Numbered from the stretch's first letter, positions 11,427 through 23,719 are shown. The stretch: 64,000 nucleotides of DNA from Moniliella sp. 'wahieum' (GCA_003971905.1 RSEE01000158.1:1-64000); one strand, 5' to 3'. Numbers and translations: made by a program. The notes: generated from the letters alone by a model not told the origin.

Positions 11427-11560
11427 GGCCGGGCCTCCAGTGAGCACCTGTCCGACCGGGCAGAGGTGCGCAGCCGCGCCCGCCGAGTAAACACCTGAAC
11501 GCTCTAAGGTGGAACTCGTGCTAGTACGCTCGCATGTGGCTGGACTGGGTACCAATAGGC
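11182..11560 (+). rRNA. 28S rRNA 3' end (partial), continuous through the insertion point
   Basis: The duplicated block (11182-11426) continues without interruption into sequence matching the terminal 28S domain, including acctgaacgctctaaggt and gtgctagta, which correspond to conserved TGAACGCCTCTAAG and ATGCTAG. The right limit is approximate because similarity fades after about 11540. Several normally invariant stretches are altered, notably the part between gttagttttatcctacc and gtacgagagg, so this copy may be divergent or degenerate. Confidence 0.85.
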
Positions 11561-12156
11561 GCAAGCCGTACACCACGGGGGGGTCTCTGGGGGGGCGACG
11601 CCCCACCACACGCCCCACAATATACACATGAAGCACACTGCAAATCCCCCGCATACGACGGGGCATGGTCCGAGCGCCGTACGCCGTAGAGTGGGCTTGT
11701 TCCCACGATCGGCTGAAGCCCATCTCGGCACCTCTGATTCCCCCCCCCCTCGGGAGGGGGTTCCTGACCAAGTCCCAACCCTACCCCCGAAAAAATATGG
11801 AAAAATAGCGCGCTGCGGCGCAAGAAAGAACGAAAAGAGGGAAAGAAAAGAGGGAAGACTGCGTGAGCGGCGCCGGACGCTCTATCAGGTTTGAGCCATA
11901 CCCTTTACTTGCCCCGTTTTCCCCCCCGTTTTACCCGCTGCGAGCACCCCCAAAACCCTACTGACCACCGCTCGCTCCACTGCGGCGAGTATCCCCTGGG
12001 GGTGTCGCTAGGGGGCTCCCTAGGGTTCTCCCTAGGGTTTCCCTTGTGGATTCTCCCTCCTCCTCCTTGTACTCTCCTACTGGGCTAGCCCCAGTAGGGT
12101 TGCCCCTTGTCAATATACGCCCCCCCCCACCATACCCCCCTCCAAACACCCTGTGT
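11561..12156. other. rDNA intergenic spacer between 28S and 5S
   Basis: No coding sequence is supported. The spacer is G-run and C-run rich. A 12-mer ctccctagggtt occurs twice back to back at 12016-12039, in a stretch with several further ccctaggg-like words that resemble degenerate telomere repeat. That could be chance in a C-rich spacer. Confidence 0.6.
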
Positions 12157-12275
12157 ATCCGCGGCCATAGAACTGTGAAAGCACCGCATCCCGTCCGATC
12201 TGCGAAGTAACCACAGTATCGCCCAGTCAGTACTACGGTGGGGGACCACGTGGGAATCCTCGGTGCCGCGGTTCT
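12157..12275 (+). rRNA. 5S rRNA
   Basis: About 118 nt with strong match to fungal 5S: agcaccgcatcccgtccgat in the 5' half, gcgaagtaacc, then agtactacggtgggggacc and acgtgggaatcct, ending ggtgccgcggttc. The internal pol III promoter (A box, IE and C box) lies in these strings. A T5 run follows immediately. Same strand as 28S, inside the rDNA spacer, as in many basidiomycetes. Confidence 0.95.
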
Positions 12276-12279
12276 TTTT
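12275..12279 (+). terminator. RNA polymerase III T-run terminator of 5S
   Basis: Five T residues directly at the 3' end of the 5S gene, the usual pol III stop signal. Confidence 0.85.
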
Positions 12280-13144
12280 GCCAACTGACCCTCTGTAAGT
12301 AACCCCCCTCCCGCTCTCCTTTGCACACCCACCCTCCATCGGCAGGGCTCCCCCCGTACTAATACACCCCGCCCCCATCGGCCACCGTTGGCGCTACACC
12401 CCATTCTACCCCCATCTTCGACCCCCCGCCCATGCCCACAACTCTTCCCCCCGCGCCCCACGCCGCCCACACCTCCGTCTCACCCCCCTCTCACTTCGTT
12501 CTAATACCACTTGGCCGTACTCCAACCATGAGGAGCTATAGCACTTCCCCGCATGCCCCCTATAGAGCACGTATGTAGTCGCTGCCCTGCCCACCGCCCC
12601 ACCTCCGGCCGTAACCTATAGAGCCCGTACATATACAGTTTGGCGTACGGGTGTAGCATCGTGCTTCCCTCAGCACGTTACCCTATAGCGTGTACACCCT
12701 CGAAGCGCGGCTTGGAATTATAATTAACCCTAGTTCAGTCGCTGCGGATTCGCAACCCTAGTGCCCCGTTGCCATTGAACTGTGCTGGTTTTTCGGGCCT
12801 GCCCCCCATCCTCTCACCCACCACCACCACTACACGTATGCCAAGGCATCGCCCTGACCACCACCTCCAGCATGCATGTTACCTCTGTCGGCTGACCTCC
12901 GCGACGTGACCAATGCCGGGCCATGCCGGGCATCCTCCCAACGGTGCTCATTTCTCTTGGCCACTCGCCCCTTCCACAACACAGTCTTCCCCTTCCAATT
13001 GCCATTTGTGTGCCGGCGAAGCGCATAAGCCGAGGAGCGCAACAACATACCGAACGTCAGTTACTCATCGGCTGAACGCATGCCCTGCTTGGAGTCACTA
13101 GTAAGTCCCACTATTGCCTCGTTGCTCATCGCTGACTGTCCAAG
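12280..13144. other. Spacer without recognisable genes
   Basis: C-rich, low-complexity sequence downstream of 5S. I see no 18S start, no conserved ORF and no tRNA. The normal rDNA unit is not continued, because a non-adjacent 28S fragment appears next. Confidence 0.55.
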
Positions 13145-13224
13145 TGCAGATATGAGTGCCTTACGGGATGTACTTGTCCCTATCTATACGTTGCGAAACC
13201 ACAGCCTAAGGAACGGGCTAGGCA
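13145..13224 (+). rRNA. 28S rRNA fragment carrying the R1-site region
   Basis: Contains tgtccctatcta, gcgaaaccacagcc and aaggaacgggctaggca, which match the conserved 28S region around the classical R1 insertion site (GCGAAACCACAGCC / AAGGGAACGGGCTTGGCA). In 28S this region lies several hundred nucleotides upstream of the block found between copies A-C. A diverged retroelement starts directly downstream. Confidence 0.85.
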
Positions 13225-13955
13225 ATTACGGCGCGGGCAAGAACATTGGTACGATGACGATGCGCCCTCGACAATGCGAGCGGTGCTCCCGATTCGGGCA
13301 TACGGCAGCGGTCTGCCAACGCGACTGGGGGCAAGAAGTGCGGCCTGTGCCGCATCCCCGGCCACCGACGCGACCAATGCCAAGACTGATTGATGCGTCG
13401 ATCAGGGCGATTGCTCGCAAGAAAGGGGTACCCCGAGCAAGTTGAATGCAGCGCAGAAGAAATCGTGGCGAACGGGTCGGAGCGAATCGGAGTGTTGGCA
13501 GCAGCGGCTGCCGCGTTGGATGCGTCCCGGGCAGGCGCGCGTGGTTCATGGAAAGAAAACGTGGTCGGTTTACTACTCCCCTCCGACTCGGAGGGGGAGT
13601 CTTTTGGCGGCGGTCAAGACGCCAGGACGGGGACGATCGCGGTCGCCGGGCGTCAATGGGGCCGGTGCGCCGCTCGACGCGGAGGGCAGCGCTCAACGCT
13701 TGTCTTTGTGCGCAGGGCTGCCGTTGCGGAGAGACGGCCTTGGTCCCCTTGCCTGGTGGATCCGACAATGGGTTGGAGTCGGGCAAGGAAGGAGGGGACG
13801 GAGTGGGAAGCGAGGGGGGTGGATCGGAGGGCGAGGGGGGCGGCGGCGAGGGTGAGGCGGCCAGCTCGGGGCGGAGGCGTTCTCGAGGCGGCCTCTGGTC
13901 TATCCCCCCCCCGTCTAGCCCCTGGCGAAGCTCCTTCCCAGTGAAAAGAAAACAG
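13225..13955 (+). mobile_element. Diverged relative of the retroelement, 5' part only (zinc knuckles)
   Basis: Starts with tacggcgcggg, shared with the 5' leader of the intact element, then encodes two CCHC knuckles in two frames: CERCSRFGHTAAVC (about 13274-13315) and CGLCRIPGHRRDQC (about 13339-13380). The second is nearly identical in type to that of copies A-C. A Ser/Arg/Gly-rich linker follows until about 13950 with several frame changes, and no reverse transcriptase follows. This is a separate, older lineage truncated after its gag-like part. Confidence 0.75.
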
Positions 13956-13993
13956 TGCCATGTTCACCAACGTCGCCTGGGGCACCATGCTAG
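13956..13993 (+). repeat. Direct repeat, left copy
   Basis: About 38 bp starting tgccatgttcaccaacgtc, repeated at 14509-14547 with a one-base difference. The two copies bracket about 515 bp of unrecognised sequence. Confidence 0.8.
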
Positions 13994-14508
13994 CCATCGC
14001 TACACACGCTCTCACACGCCGCTCCCCCACCAAGCTCGTCCCTCCACCAACACTGCCACCACAGTAAACGCCACTACTAAGCAGGTGCGTTGTTGCAGCG
14101 TTGGACATACGTCTGCATGCACATCCCCTCCCTCCTGCTTCTATTCTGCTCACCCCCGCGTCTACTCTGCGTTGCCTCCTCCCCCCCAGGCCCAGCATAC
14201 GGCTCCACACACCGGGCATATGCCATTTGTCGTTTAAGGTGGGACTTTCGGCCATCCTGTTTGCCCGGTACGTGCCGGCTCTGGCGTATCCCCTTAAAAT
14301 GCCCTTGCCTCTCACACCACCGAACGTGTCGATCCTGACGTGTTTTCCTCTCTCCTCTCTTATATAGCGGATTCTTCCCTCTGACATACCACCAGGCATC
14401 ATGGTCCCCGCCCTGCTCGACAACCCACTGCCCATGCCGGGGGGAACTGACGAGCCTGACTGGGAAACCCAGTAACGTCAAGTGATCCGGGCCAAAGGGG
14501 ATAAAACA

Positions 14509-14547
14509 TGCCATGTTCACCAACGTCGCCTGGGGCAACCATGCTAG
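14509..14547 (+). repeat. Direct repeat, right copy
   Basis: Right-hand partner of the repeat at 13956-13993 (shared cgtcgcctggggca and ccatgctagc). Confidence 0.8.
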
Positions 14548-15539
14548 CGGGCATGCCCTTGTGGAACATCTCGTGCAAGTCAATATCAAACGCGCCGACC
14601 AACGCAACCTCGGTGCTGTTGTCTCGTCACTGTCCCTCGCCCGCCTATCTACTTGCTTCCCGCCAAGAAACGGTTATTGCCACTGCGTACGAGCGACTCT
14701 GGCATGAAAGTGGTGGCAGGTGGCCGTTGCAGCCCTTTTATGAGTCCCCTCGGTTTCTCATGGCGCCCTGCCCCAGCTCTGTCTCGAAGCGCCCCACGCG
14801 TGTGCAAGACGATGAATGTGACGCAACTGAGTGCCGATGACTATGCCCCGAATCGGCAGTGGTTGGACGAACGGCTCCCCCAGCCCAGGCGACCCTGGAC
14901 GATCTCAAAGCTCGATCAAAACCGGATCATCGATATCTCTACCACGGCGGCTGTCCTGGCTAACTGTGTCAGTACATTCGATGACCCGCCATCCGTTGGG
15001 ATGCTCTTTGTCCTTTTGGCAGCCCGCCGCGGTAACAGGTGAGATGATGAAAGGGGGTAAAAGGAGAGAAAGAGCGCGAGGAGTAAGAGGTGCTAACCGC
15101 ACATGCCTCATGAGGAGATGGGGCGCCATCCCAACTCTCACGACTGCGCAAGATGATGCACTCTTCTTTGTCCGATACTCAACGTTGTACCTCAACTCAC
15201 GTCTTGGTCAGCACATCACGGGGGGGACCGCAACGTTACAACAACTGGAATGATACGGAGGACCGAATGAGTATCTGGCGACCAGAACGTACGTATATGA
15301 TGATGCTCTTTTCAGGGTCGTGACGCAAATCCCACTAGAAAAGGAACCGAAGGGGACGATATACTTACTGGATTCATTTTGCCTATCAGTTTGACCAGGC
15401 TTCGCAAGATGCCTAGCGCTGGACAGCCAAGTTGTTTGTCGCCATGGAAGGCGCTGCCCACCCCGCCAAGGAGCAGCCCCCTTGAATAATAGAGTGCCTC
15501 CTTTGACTGGAACGCTATGCATGGCTCGTCGGTGTTGAC
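14548..15539. other. Unrecognised degenerate sequence
   Basis: Short ORFs in all frames with no recognised domain. It probably belongs to the surrounding repeat graveyard, but I could not align it to either retroelement lineage by eye. Confidence 0.4.
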
Positions 15540-17230
15540 GAGCACCTCAGTGCTTCATCCCATGCCGCCTCCATCTTCCTTGCTCCAGCGACGAATGTTC
15601 TCTTGACTGGGATAAGGGCGTGGCAAGGCTGCCGTTGGCACTGGTGTTCGGTTTATGACTATCTGCCCTGCTGGCCCAGGTTGTGATGGCGGTACGTCAC
15701 CCATGTCTCTTGTACAGTTCAAGTTACTGACACAAAGCAGATCAACACCGCGCATAAGCAACTGCGACGTCCGTCCTCATGCAACAAGGAACCTGCCTGG
15801 ATCAATACCCCTTTTCCAGGCATACGCGCGTACGCGGTGGCCATTCAGGCACTGCTCCACTTGACGATGGGCAGGTGCACTGGCAACGAAAGTTCCCGCT
15901 CCACTCCCCCTTCGATGGGGTCTGCTCGACGATCTGATTGCCATTTGGCCGGGCAGGGACGTGCGAAGGCGGTGTCGGGACCTGCATCATCTCTTTTAGC
16001 GGTCGGGCGCCGCCCCTGAGGGATAGCCAGCTGCTTGGGCAACACGGTGGACGCCTTCCACGCATCATCTGCAGCACTTCCTGCTGCAGGTGCTGCATGG
16101 AGCGGCTGCTGCTCGTGCGAAAGGGAGAGACAGGTGGTTGGTAGTTTTCTTGGCCGCAACGAGAGATGTTAGGCGACACAAAGCGAGCACCCCGGCGAAC
16201 AACAACAATCGACCGACTCGGCGAGGGTGCGAGGATGACTGGCGAGTCGAGGAGCAGCCGGCAGGGCAACGGCATGCACATGGCCTCGAGGCGAAACAGC
16301 TGCAGAAGCATGGTTGCTGGGCGGGACAACAGCCAAGGAGGTAGCCAAATCGGTTGCGGCGGCTGGAACAACGGGGACAACGGCGGTGAAGGCGAGAGGG
16401 GGGACGAGACGCGAGGGGAAGGCAGGGTGTACCACCAAAAGACGCACTGGGTGCGCTGCGTGCCGGATTGGCGGGTGCGGTAGACAAGGCACCGCTTGCT
16501 TGGTCCGCTGTGCTGCCGAGCGAGGCTAACGCCTAGTGCTGTCCCCAAGAATCGGCAGGGTAGGTTGGTTCGTGGCCAGGCCAGGCCGGTAAGGACGCGC
16601 CAACAAGGCGGGTGTACATGGGCCGGGAAGCCGCGCGCGGCGAAGCGCCAGTGGCGGAGCGTGGTGCCGATGTGGGTGCGGATGCCCCCCCCGGCACACC
16701 CTGGGCCGCTCAGCGTCGTCGCGTTGCGGCCGCCGCGTCGGTTGGCGCGCGCACGCCGTTGCAAAGTCCCACATTGGCTGCGGCCACACCTACAACCCTA
16801 GCGCCGCACTCAATTTAATCTCGCCGCGTCTGCGCGGCTTTTGCTTCTGCGCCACCAACCAGCACTGGGGCCGCTGCTGCAGCTCGTCCAGCTTCTTCTC
16901 GTGTACACCAAGACGGCTGCGTTGCTCATGCGCCCCTTGCCTCCGCTTCTTGCTGCCCATCCTTGTTGATGCCGGCCCGATGCGAGAGCGCGGCTGGGAC
17001 GCAGGCCTAGACGAGTCCCAGGCCTAGGCGATGGTTGCAGCAGCATGCCGAGCAAGACCGCTGTTCCCTGACCCTCCCACCTCCAGTCATCGGTCCGAAG
17101 AACCTGGCCTTCTGTGCAAACGTGGATCGTGTCCTTCCCCAATCGGCCGCTTCTACTCAAACGCGGTCGACGCGATGCGTGGCGGAATGCAAATCAACCT
17201 GAAGGTGGCCCACCCAGGGGTCCTCACAAC
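15540..17230 (+). repeat. Unidentified dispersed repeat X, copy 1
   Basis: Begins with cagtgcttcatcccatgccg and ends near ggaatgcaaatcaacctg. Both words recur in the same order in copies 2 (about 20140-21310) and, partly, 3 (about 24960-25640). No transposase, reverse transcriptase or other domain could be read. Intron-like endings (ttgctgacatttcac...tag) in copies 2 and 3 suggest it derives from an intron-containing gene or a repeat that carries one. Confidence 0.6.
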
Positions 17231-17799
17231 TGGATTCTGCGTTTGGTGGCAACGAGGGCAGCAGCAGGGATAGCCCGCTCCCCTTTTCTGGTCAGCAACA
17301 TGCATCATGGACACCTCTCAGAGCCAGCAGCCCACCAACCAAACGCAACACCACTCGCAGACGATTCATTTGCTGGTATTTGCCGCCTTCCATTTGCGTT
17401 GCTTTCCATATTGGCCAACGGCAGCGCGCCAACCTCACTCTGCGATGGAGCACCGACAGCCCGCTTGTATCGACTTTAGTTGTCTCTCCAAATCGGCCGT
17501 GCTTGGCGCCCAAGAGCAACCATTTGCCACAAATCGGCTTGGTGGCAACTGTCGTGCCAGGAGAAGTGGTCTCATTTCCTCTTAGCAGCTGTGCGTGCGT
17601 TTGGGCTTGTCGGAGTGGGGTGAAGCAACAAGCTCTTGCCACATCAACCTTTGGAGTATTCCTGGTATGGGTATGAGCTTTACCTTGCAAACGCGGATGC
17701 CAACAATGACGACATTCCGGTATTTTTGCCAGCAGTTGCACTGGCAATGTGGGGTCGGATTTGGGTCCATTGCTGTGAGGCTGCTCGTACTGCTGCTTC

Positions 17800-18750
17800 C
17801 TCGATTGACGACCCAGGCGGGCCCATATCGTCCTGTCCCCCGTGGCGGGTTGCGGCCAAGACGGGGTTGCGCTGTTAGCAAGGTACACTGTTACGCGTGT
17901 GGCCTCTCGTCAGTCTTGTGTTGCCGTTTGCTTCCGGTAAGCCCATCTCCGCCACCTTCCTGGCCGAGGTGCAGCCAAGCCGAGGTGCTACACGTGCAAA
18001 TCCTTTTTTACATTGTCTTGCGCGACGTTGGTCCCGCTATACCCACTATGTGTTACTCAGGTACGAAAGTACCCCATGCCTTGCTCTGCTGTGATGTACT
18101 AACAGCGCGCTAAACAGGTACGACTATGCTCTGCCAGAGCCGAATAGCCGATGGAAACAGGCAAGTGGTCAACCCCGCCATCTGCAGAAGCGTCGCTTCA
18201 CATCAGATTAACATGCCGCCAGGCAGCGACAACCTTGGATGGAGGCGGAGGTTGCCAGTTTCCGCCATCCACCTGGCCTGGGATCGTTCCCAATGAACAC
18301 AATGGGCACCCTTTGCAAGAGAGCTTGAGGTCCATTATAAAGACGCGAATCAAGCCATTGCCAGTTTATACCGCGTCGTTTGTGTCGATGAAGAAGGAGC
18401 ACGCATCCGGAGATGGCCTCGCACCTTGAGGGATGGGGCAGCATGGTGGTATGAGAACAACAGATGAAAAGAATTGCTCCTACTGATCGTCCCTCATGAT
18501 GTGTTTGGTCGCGGTGCACACTTCTCTCAGGGATTACCGATCCAGGATGGGCCCAGCGTGCCAATTTTCTTGGTGTGGATGTCGATGCTTGTACGTGGTC
18601 GTTGTGCTTCTATTGTAGCCCAAGTTGTGACATCTATCATTAGCCAAGCGCAGCATCGGAGGCAATCGGGCCGGACGCATGCAGCCCTTCAACTCGTCAC
18701 GTCAACGCCCCACAGCCAGTCGTTCAAAGTGCGAATTGAGACGCACGCCG
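17800..18750 (+). repeat. Dispersed repeat Y, copy 1
   Basis: Shares an ordered series of words with about 29880-30650, for example cagcgcgctaaacaggta and ccctc(a/g)tgatgtgt followed by ttaccgaycyaggatgg. Divergence is moderate with many gaps. No protein domain was recognised. Confidence 0.6.
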
Positions 18751-19119
18751 ACACGGCACTGCCCTGTTTGGTTATCGGCGCTGCACCACAAGCCAAGCCA
18801 GTCCGGATTCGCACTCCCCGCGGTTCCGCCGACAAGGAAGGCCCTCAAGTTGCTATCGAGGAGCAAGTGCTGTTCGCTGCTGTCTGTTATGCGGGGCCGG
18901 TACAGACGTGGAGAACGGGTGCAGGGAGCGAGCGGCCACCGCGGGCTGCCTTTTGCACAGTCACAGCACTTCGAAAGAAGATGGGGTCGGCGGCGACAGG
19001 CTTGTCTGCTGCCAGAGAACGCGTTTGCTGACCGAGCAGGCCGGTCTAGCCGCAGTTCCATCCCTTCACCGTGCACGAGACCCGGTCTGTCGTTGCCATA
19101 AGGAGGGATGAAGGGCGCC

Positions 19120-19400
19120 GCATCTCGAACCCCTGAAGAGGATGCAGATGGTCTGGTTAGCGTCAATGAACCTCGCTCTCGGTAGTAGAATATTGATGAT
19201 TGATGAGACGATTGGCTCGCCGCGCTTGCCGATGGGGTGGGCTGTCGACCCCGGAACCCGAGCCGTGTCGGAGTGAATCCTCAGCCCGCTCTTCTGTTTG
19301 CCACTCCCTCATCATTCACCATTCAGCTTCCCCCTCCCCCCACCCTCGGCCCCTCCGGTGGCGTAGGAGATACACCCTTTGTCCTGGTGCTGTAAACGCG
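19120..19400 (+). repeat. Dispersed repeat Z, copy 1
   Basis: Related to about 21640-21900 and 25960-26160 (cctgaagaggatg, tgaacctcgctctcg and gtgaatcctc words in the same order). In copies 2 and 3 this block follows repeat X directly. Here about 1.9 kb separates them. Confidence 0.5.
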
Positions 19401-20139
19401 ACGGTCGTCCTGGAATTGTCTCGTTCTGCTTGGCCGGCAAGAATCGGTCCCCCCCCCGAGCGCGTTGCGGGTCATAACGAAGAGATGCAAGCGATGGGTA
19501 TACCAGCCTGTTAACCTGGTCCACCTTCGTGGCCTCCATGCCATTTTCGACCGAAGTGGATCTAAGCTGTCTTGTGCTTGCTTGTACATTACGTGTACAT
19601 CTAAGGTACATCATCTTGGGGAACTCGTTGCTGGCACTGCGTCCTGGGAGACCCAAGCATGTCCATTCATTCCTTGCGACTGCCCGGCATATATCGCACC
19701 GATCCCACCACACAGACGCCTCGGAACCCCACCGCCCAAGGAACATCACTCGCCACCAAACGGGTGTGGGTGACTGCAATGTTGGGGACTGATTCTGCTA
19801 TTCTTCCAGTGGGCAGCGCAGCTTCGGTCGCGCCAAAAGCGTGTGTGGCAGTGCGCTCGTCCTCTGTACTCGGAGCAGGAGACGACAACGTTTGGGCCCA
19901 TATTCGCTGTTCGGCAACGATTCTGACATGTGCGTGGCGTTGGTTGGGCTAAGGACGCGGCCGGTGTGCGAGCTGCAGAGCAGGGTAGCACCGGTGCCAA
20001 CACCAAAGGTACTCCTGGTGGGGTTGACGAATACGAAGGCTAGCAACGCTCCATTCGCCGAAGAGCCAGACCCCTACCGCCTAAGAGCGTCGATGGCTAG
20101 CAATAAGCGCCTTCCTTGCATGAGCATGCCAATAGCCTC

Positions 20140-22430
20140 TCAGTGCTTCATCCCATGCCGCCCCATTCCTTGCGCCAACTACGAATATCCTTGTCGGCTT
20201 GCCTGTCATGACGTATGGCAATGCCACTATCGTTATTGTTCGCCTTGGGGCCCTGGTACTGTGTGAGTGCGGTGCTGTACACCTTGTCCATGCCGTGATA
20301 ATGTGGCGCGATGTCGCCGCCGTTACCAACGATAGGATTAGCTGCTACCGGTACGGGCGGTTTCACTGCAACATTGTTGTGCACATTCGTTTCGACGAAG
20401 CTTGCTGGCTCGCATTGTGGTAATAGTACGTTTGCCCCCGCTCTCTTGTCCTCTCTTGCGATGCGAGTTACTGACAACCGACGCAGCCCAAACTCAGCAC
20501 CAGTAGTAATTGGAACGAACATGCTTGTCCAAAGAAACTGGCTGTATCAATGCCTCTTTTCCACAGCATCCGACGCGTACGCGGTAAACGTGTAGCGCTG
20601 CTCTGTGGGACGATGAGCAGTGCCCTCGCCAGTCAACTGCGTGCACTGCTCTCCCCTATGTTGTACGGAAGGCGCAGGGGCTTTGGGCAGCAAGGGACGT
20701 GCGAAGCCAGTGTCGGACGAGCGCCACCCGCCCGCTTCAGCAGCTGTGCGCCAGGCCTGCATGGTAGCGAATGTGTCTGGCACAACCGGCGGGCACCTTG
20801 CCGCCGTCGGCAACGCTCCCTGCTGCAGTGCAAGTCTACAGGGCTGCTACGGCGGCAGCGGACAGCGAGCAGCCCCGCAAGCAGCAGCAATCGACTGCCT
20901 CTCCGCGAGACGCGCAGAAAGGGCTGTTCCGTCGTGGGGTTAATGTTAAACGTGCGTTTGCCGCCGCGCTTGGCGCGCAGAAGTCCTCCACATTGGCCGC
21001 GGCCACACCGCCCAAGCCCCCTCCCCGATCTGGCCGGCTGCGTTTAAGATCGCTTTGCCTCTCCACGACCAACCCGCTGGGACTCTATGTAGGGCTCATG
21101 TCCTTGCTTCCTTCTCGCGCTGCGCACCAAGCCGGATGCATGCTCACGGGGGCCCACGCCCCTCGGCTCCGCTTTTTGCTGTCCATCCTGTCGATGCAGT
21201 GCCTGAACTGGCATCGAGAGCGCGGTTGCGTTACCGAGCTCGGCATGATGCGCAGCGGTGGAATGCAAATCAACCTGGAGGCGATCCACCCGTGGGATGC
21301 GTATCTTGATGGTGGTGATTCCTGTACGTGTCCATCTCCTTCTGCTGAAACCTAAGTTGCTGACGTTTCACCTTAGCTGGACGCAGCACTAGAAGCAATA
21401 TTGCTCACAAGCAACCATTAACTTGTCACGTCAACGTCCCCCAGCCAGTTGGGCAAGGCGCCAATACCGGGAGTATTGGCAAAGGCAGGGCACGCCTTCC
21501 GCCCCTGCGGATGCGCCGGCAGCAAAGACCTCTACGGCTGGCGAAGAGCAGAAGCTGCTCGCTGCTGCTGCGTTGGGGAATGGGCGCGTAGAACAGGTCC
21601 GGGGGGGGGGCGTGGCTGCTCTTCACTACCCTCGTTGGACCCCTGAAGAGGATGGAGACGGGGTGGGTAGTGTCAATGAGCCTCACTCTCGATTGGATAC
21701 TGATCGTGGATGTAACTGCCTCGCGGGACGCGTTTATTGATCAGGTGGACTGGGGCCAACCACTTAACCGAGCTATGCCAAAGTGAATCCTCCACCTCGT
21801 CCTTTTGTTCGCCTCTCGCAGCAGGGCTGTGCCCCATTGCGCTCCCTTTTTTCCCCTCCCGAAGTCGTGCCCCCACGCCTCCGCTGCCCGCACAGACCGG
21901 CCAGGTCCTCACCCAGTATGGCTGGGTGTTCTTTAATAGGAACCCGCCTTGATCTCCACCCAAAACTGATCGAAAATGGGCCGAACTCTCGGCTGGTCCA
22001 GCAGAAGGCCCAAGCTCTTCTCAGTCACATCGCGGCGGAGACCGCCGCACCGACCTTCACGATACGCAATCCCTTCCACACGGCGAACATTCCTCTCACC
22101 TCAAGCTTGCTGCTGCCGACAGTCAGCGCCTTTCATACCAAAGCCAAAAACGATGATCCGCGCGGCCCTACCCACTACGGGGTCATGATTCTCTCTATGG
22201 TTTAACATGTACGACGACGACCCCTACCCACACTTCCTCTGGTATGATGTATGACGACGCGCTTGTGCAGGCCCGAACGTACAAGCACAGGTGTGCTGAC
22301 GGAGATGGATCATGAAGAGTGTCCGAGAACTAACGCAAGGACATGGATCAAACCGCTGCCCGCTTTTCATTTATGTGGAAGATCTTAGCGGTTCTTTTGG
22401 AAGCTGCCAAGTGATATGCTTCCAGGCTCC
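20140..22430 (+). mobile_element. Repeat X+Z, copy 2, lying within a decayed retroelement
   Basis: Same X block as at 15.5 kb followed by Z and a further 0.6 kb shared with copy 3, including agcgcctttcata and cttcctctggtatgat. It abuts the 3' half of a decayed reverse transcriptase at about 22430, at the same point in the protein as copy 3 does, so the association is older than the duplication of the unit. I cannot name a function. Confidence 0.6.
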
Positions 22431-23715
22431 GCCTCTTCTTGGGGCCACTATCCTACTGCTCATATTAGAGCACTCTCTCCCCCCTCTCCCAGATGGGAAT
22501 CAAGTCCAAGGGAGAGTGGGGCACATTGTGCGTAGGCTAGACATTCTGTCACAGAAAGCGATCGAGGCAAAGGGCCCAAGCAAGAAAAGGTTCCAAAACG
22601 CAGCGTACAAGAGGCGCAAACGCAACGTGCCAAGATCATGGGCTTCTGCATTGGGACTAGTATCACCTGACTGACGTTCTTGCGGGCCAAGAATGTGGAT
22701 CAAAACCGCTCGCTACCCTGCCTGAAATCCCTCCCGTTGCCCCACCGGTTGTTCATTTTGCGGTTCGTGCTTGCAGCAGCCCCTCCGCCATCTGTTTCAC
22801 TCGAGGCGGAGAAACGAATCTGGCAAGGGCCAAACTCCCGTGGGTAGGTGAGCAGCAATAGCACGAGGCAAGTCATCCGGGGCGACGATCGGGCAATGTT
22901 GTCGGTCAATGGTAGGACCAAGTTATGCCCGTCACTTTGGGCAGATCACTCCTGCTCTCTCCTCTTGACTTTGCTCCACCAGCCAACGCATTGACTTGGG
23001 CAGCGAGGCGAACGTACGGGTGGACCAGGTGATCGGCAGCCAACCAGAGGGGCCCGAGCCTGCTCCTCGTCCTGGCACAAGAAAAAAGACCACGGTTTTG
23101 CTCGCCCGTCAGCATACGAAGCTGCTGCTCCTGTGACTACATCGTTGGGCCTGGCTGATTGAGAAAGCAGAAGTGCTCGATCGGAGCTGGAGGTCGGTGG
23201 TGCCCTCCAAACCAGCGTTCGCTTTTCCTGGCCACGGGATCATGGCTGGGTACGGGACATTCCGGCCACTATGGTAAAGCCCGACGACCGATCCAACAAT
23301 CCGGAGCGAATTGGACGCTCCCACGCCACTGTCACCGTCGCTGAGGTCACGATTGCAAACGCAGGTACTCCAAAGAGCCCATCCATATCGAACAGCCTAA
23401 CCCTTTGGTCCTTCGGAGACAAGACGCGCGACGCCTATCCTACGTCGTTTCTGCCATCGGCTCGCCTCCGTCCCTCCGGCACACGCGCTGTGCAAGGAGA
23501 TGAACGCCTTGTTCGACACGGAGGCCAAAGCAAGGCACCAACGTACAATCCTTGTGCAACGGGTGACTAGCTCTGTTCCCTTGGTCTTCGCTGCGGGTGA
23601 CTACGCCTATTATTAGTCCAGGCTGCTTTGGCGTACTCCAAGTGGAGAGCAAGCTTCGGTTGCCATTGCGCATTCATCTTGCCGCTCGTGCGAGCTAAGG
23701 TATAAGGATCACCCC
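22430..23715 (+). mobile_element. Decayed retroelement, 3' half (RT end and endonuclease)
   Basis: Aligns in order to the intact element from the KSKGG block (MGIKSKGEWG) through the RT C terminus, the bridging region (gtcggtggtgccctc), acattccggccac, and ttcggagacaagacgcgcgacgcc, to the ORF end. Stops and frame changes are frequent and several internal pieces are deleted, so it is not functional. Roughly 70-80 percent identity is implied by the shared words; I did not compute it. Confidence 0.8.
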
Positions 23716-23719
23716 ATCC

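Noticed and set aside
12010..12046. Interstitial telomere repeat in the rDNA spacer
   Set aside because: The words are ctccctaggg, not clean TTAGGG, and the spacer is C-rich, so chance is likely.
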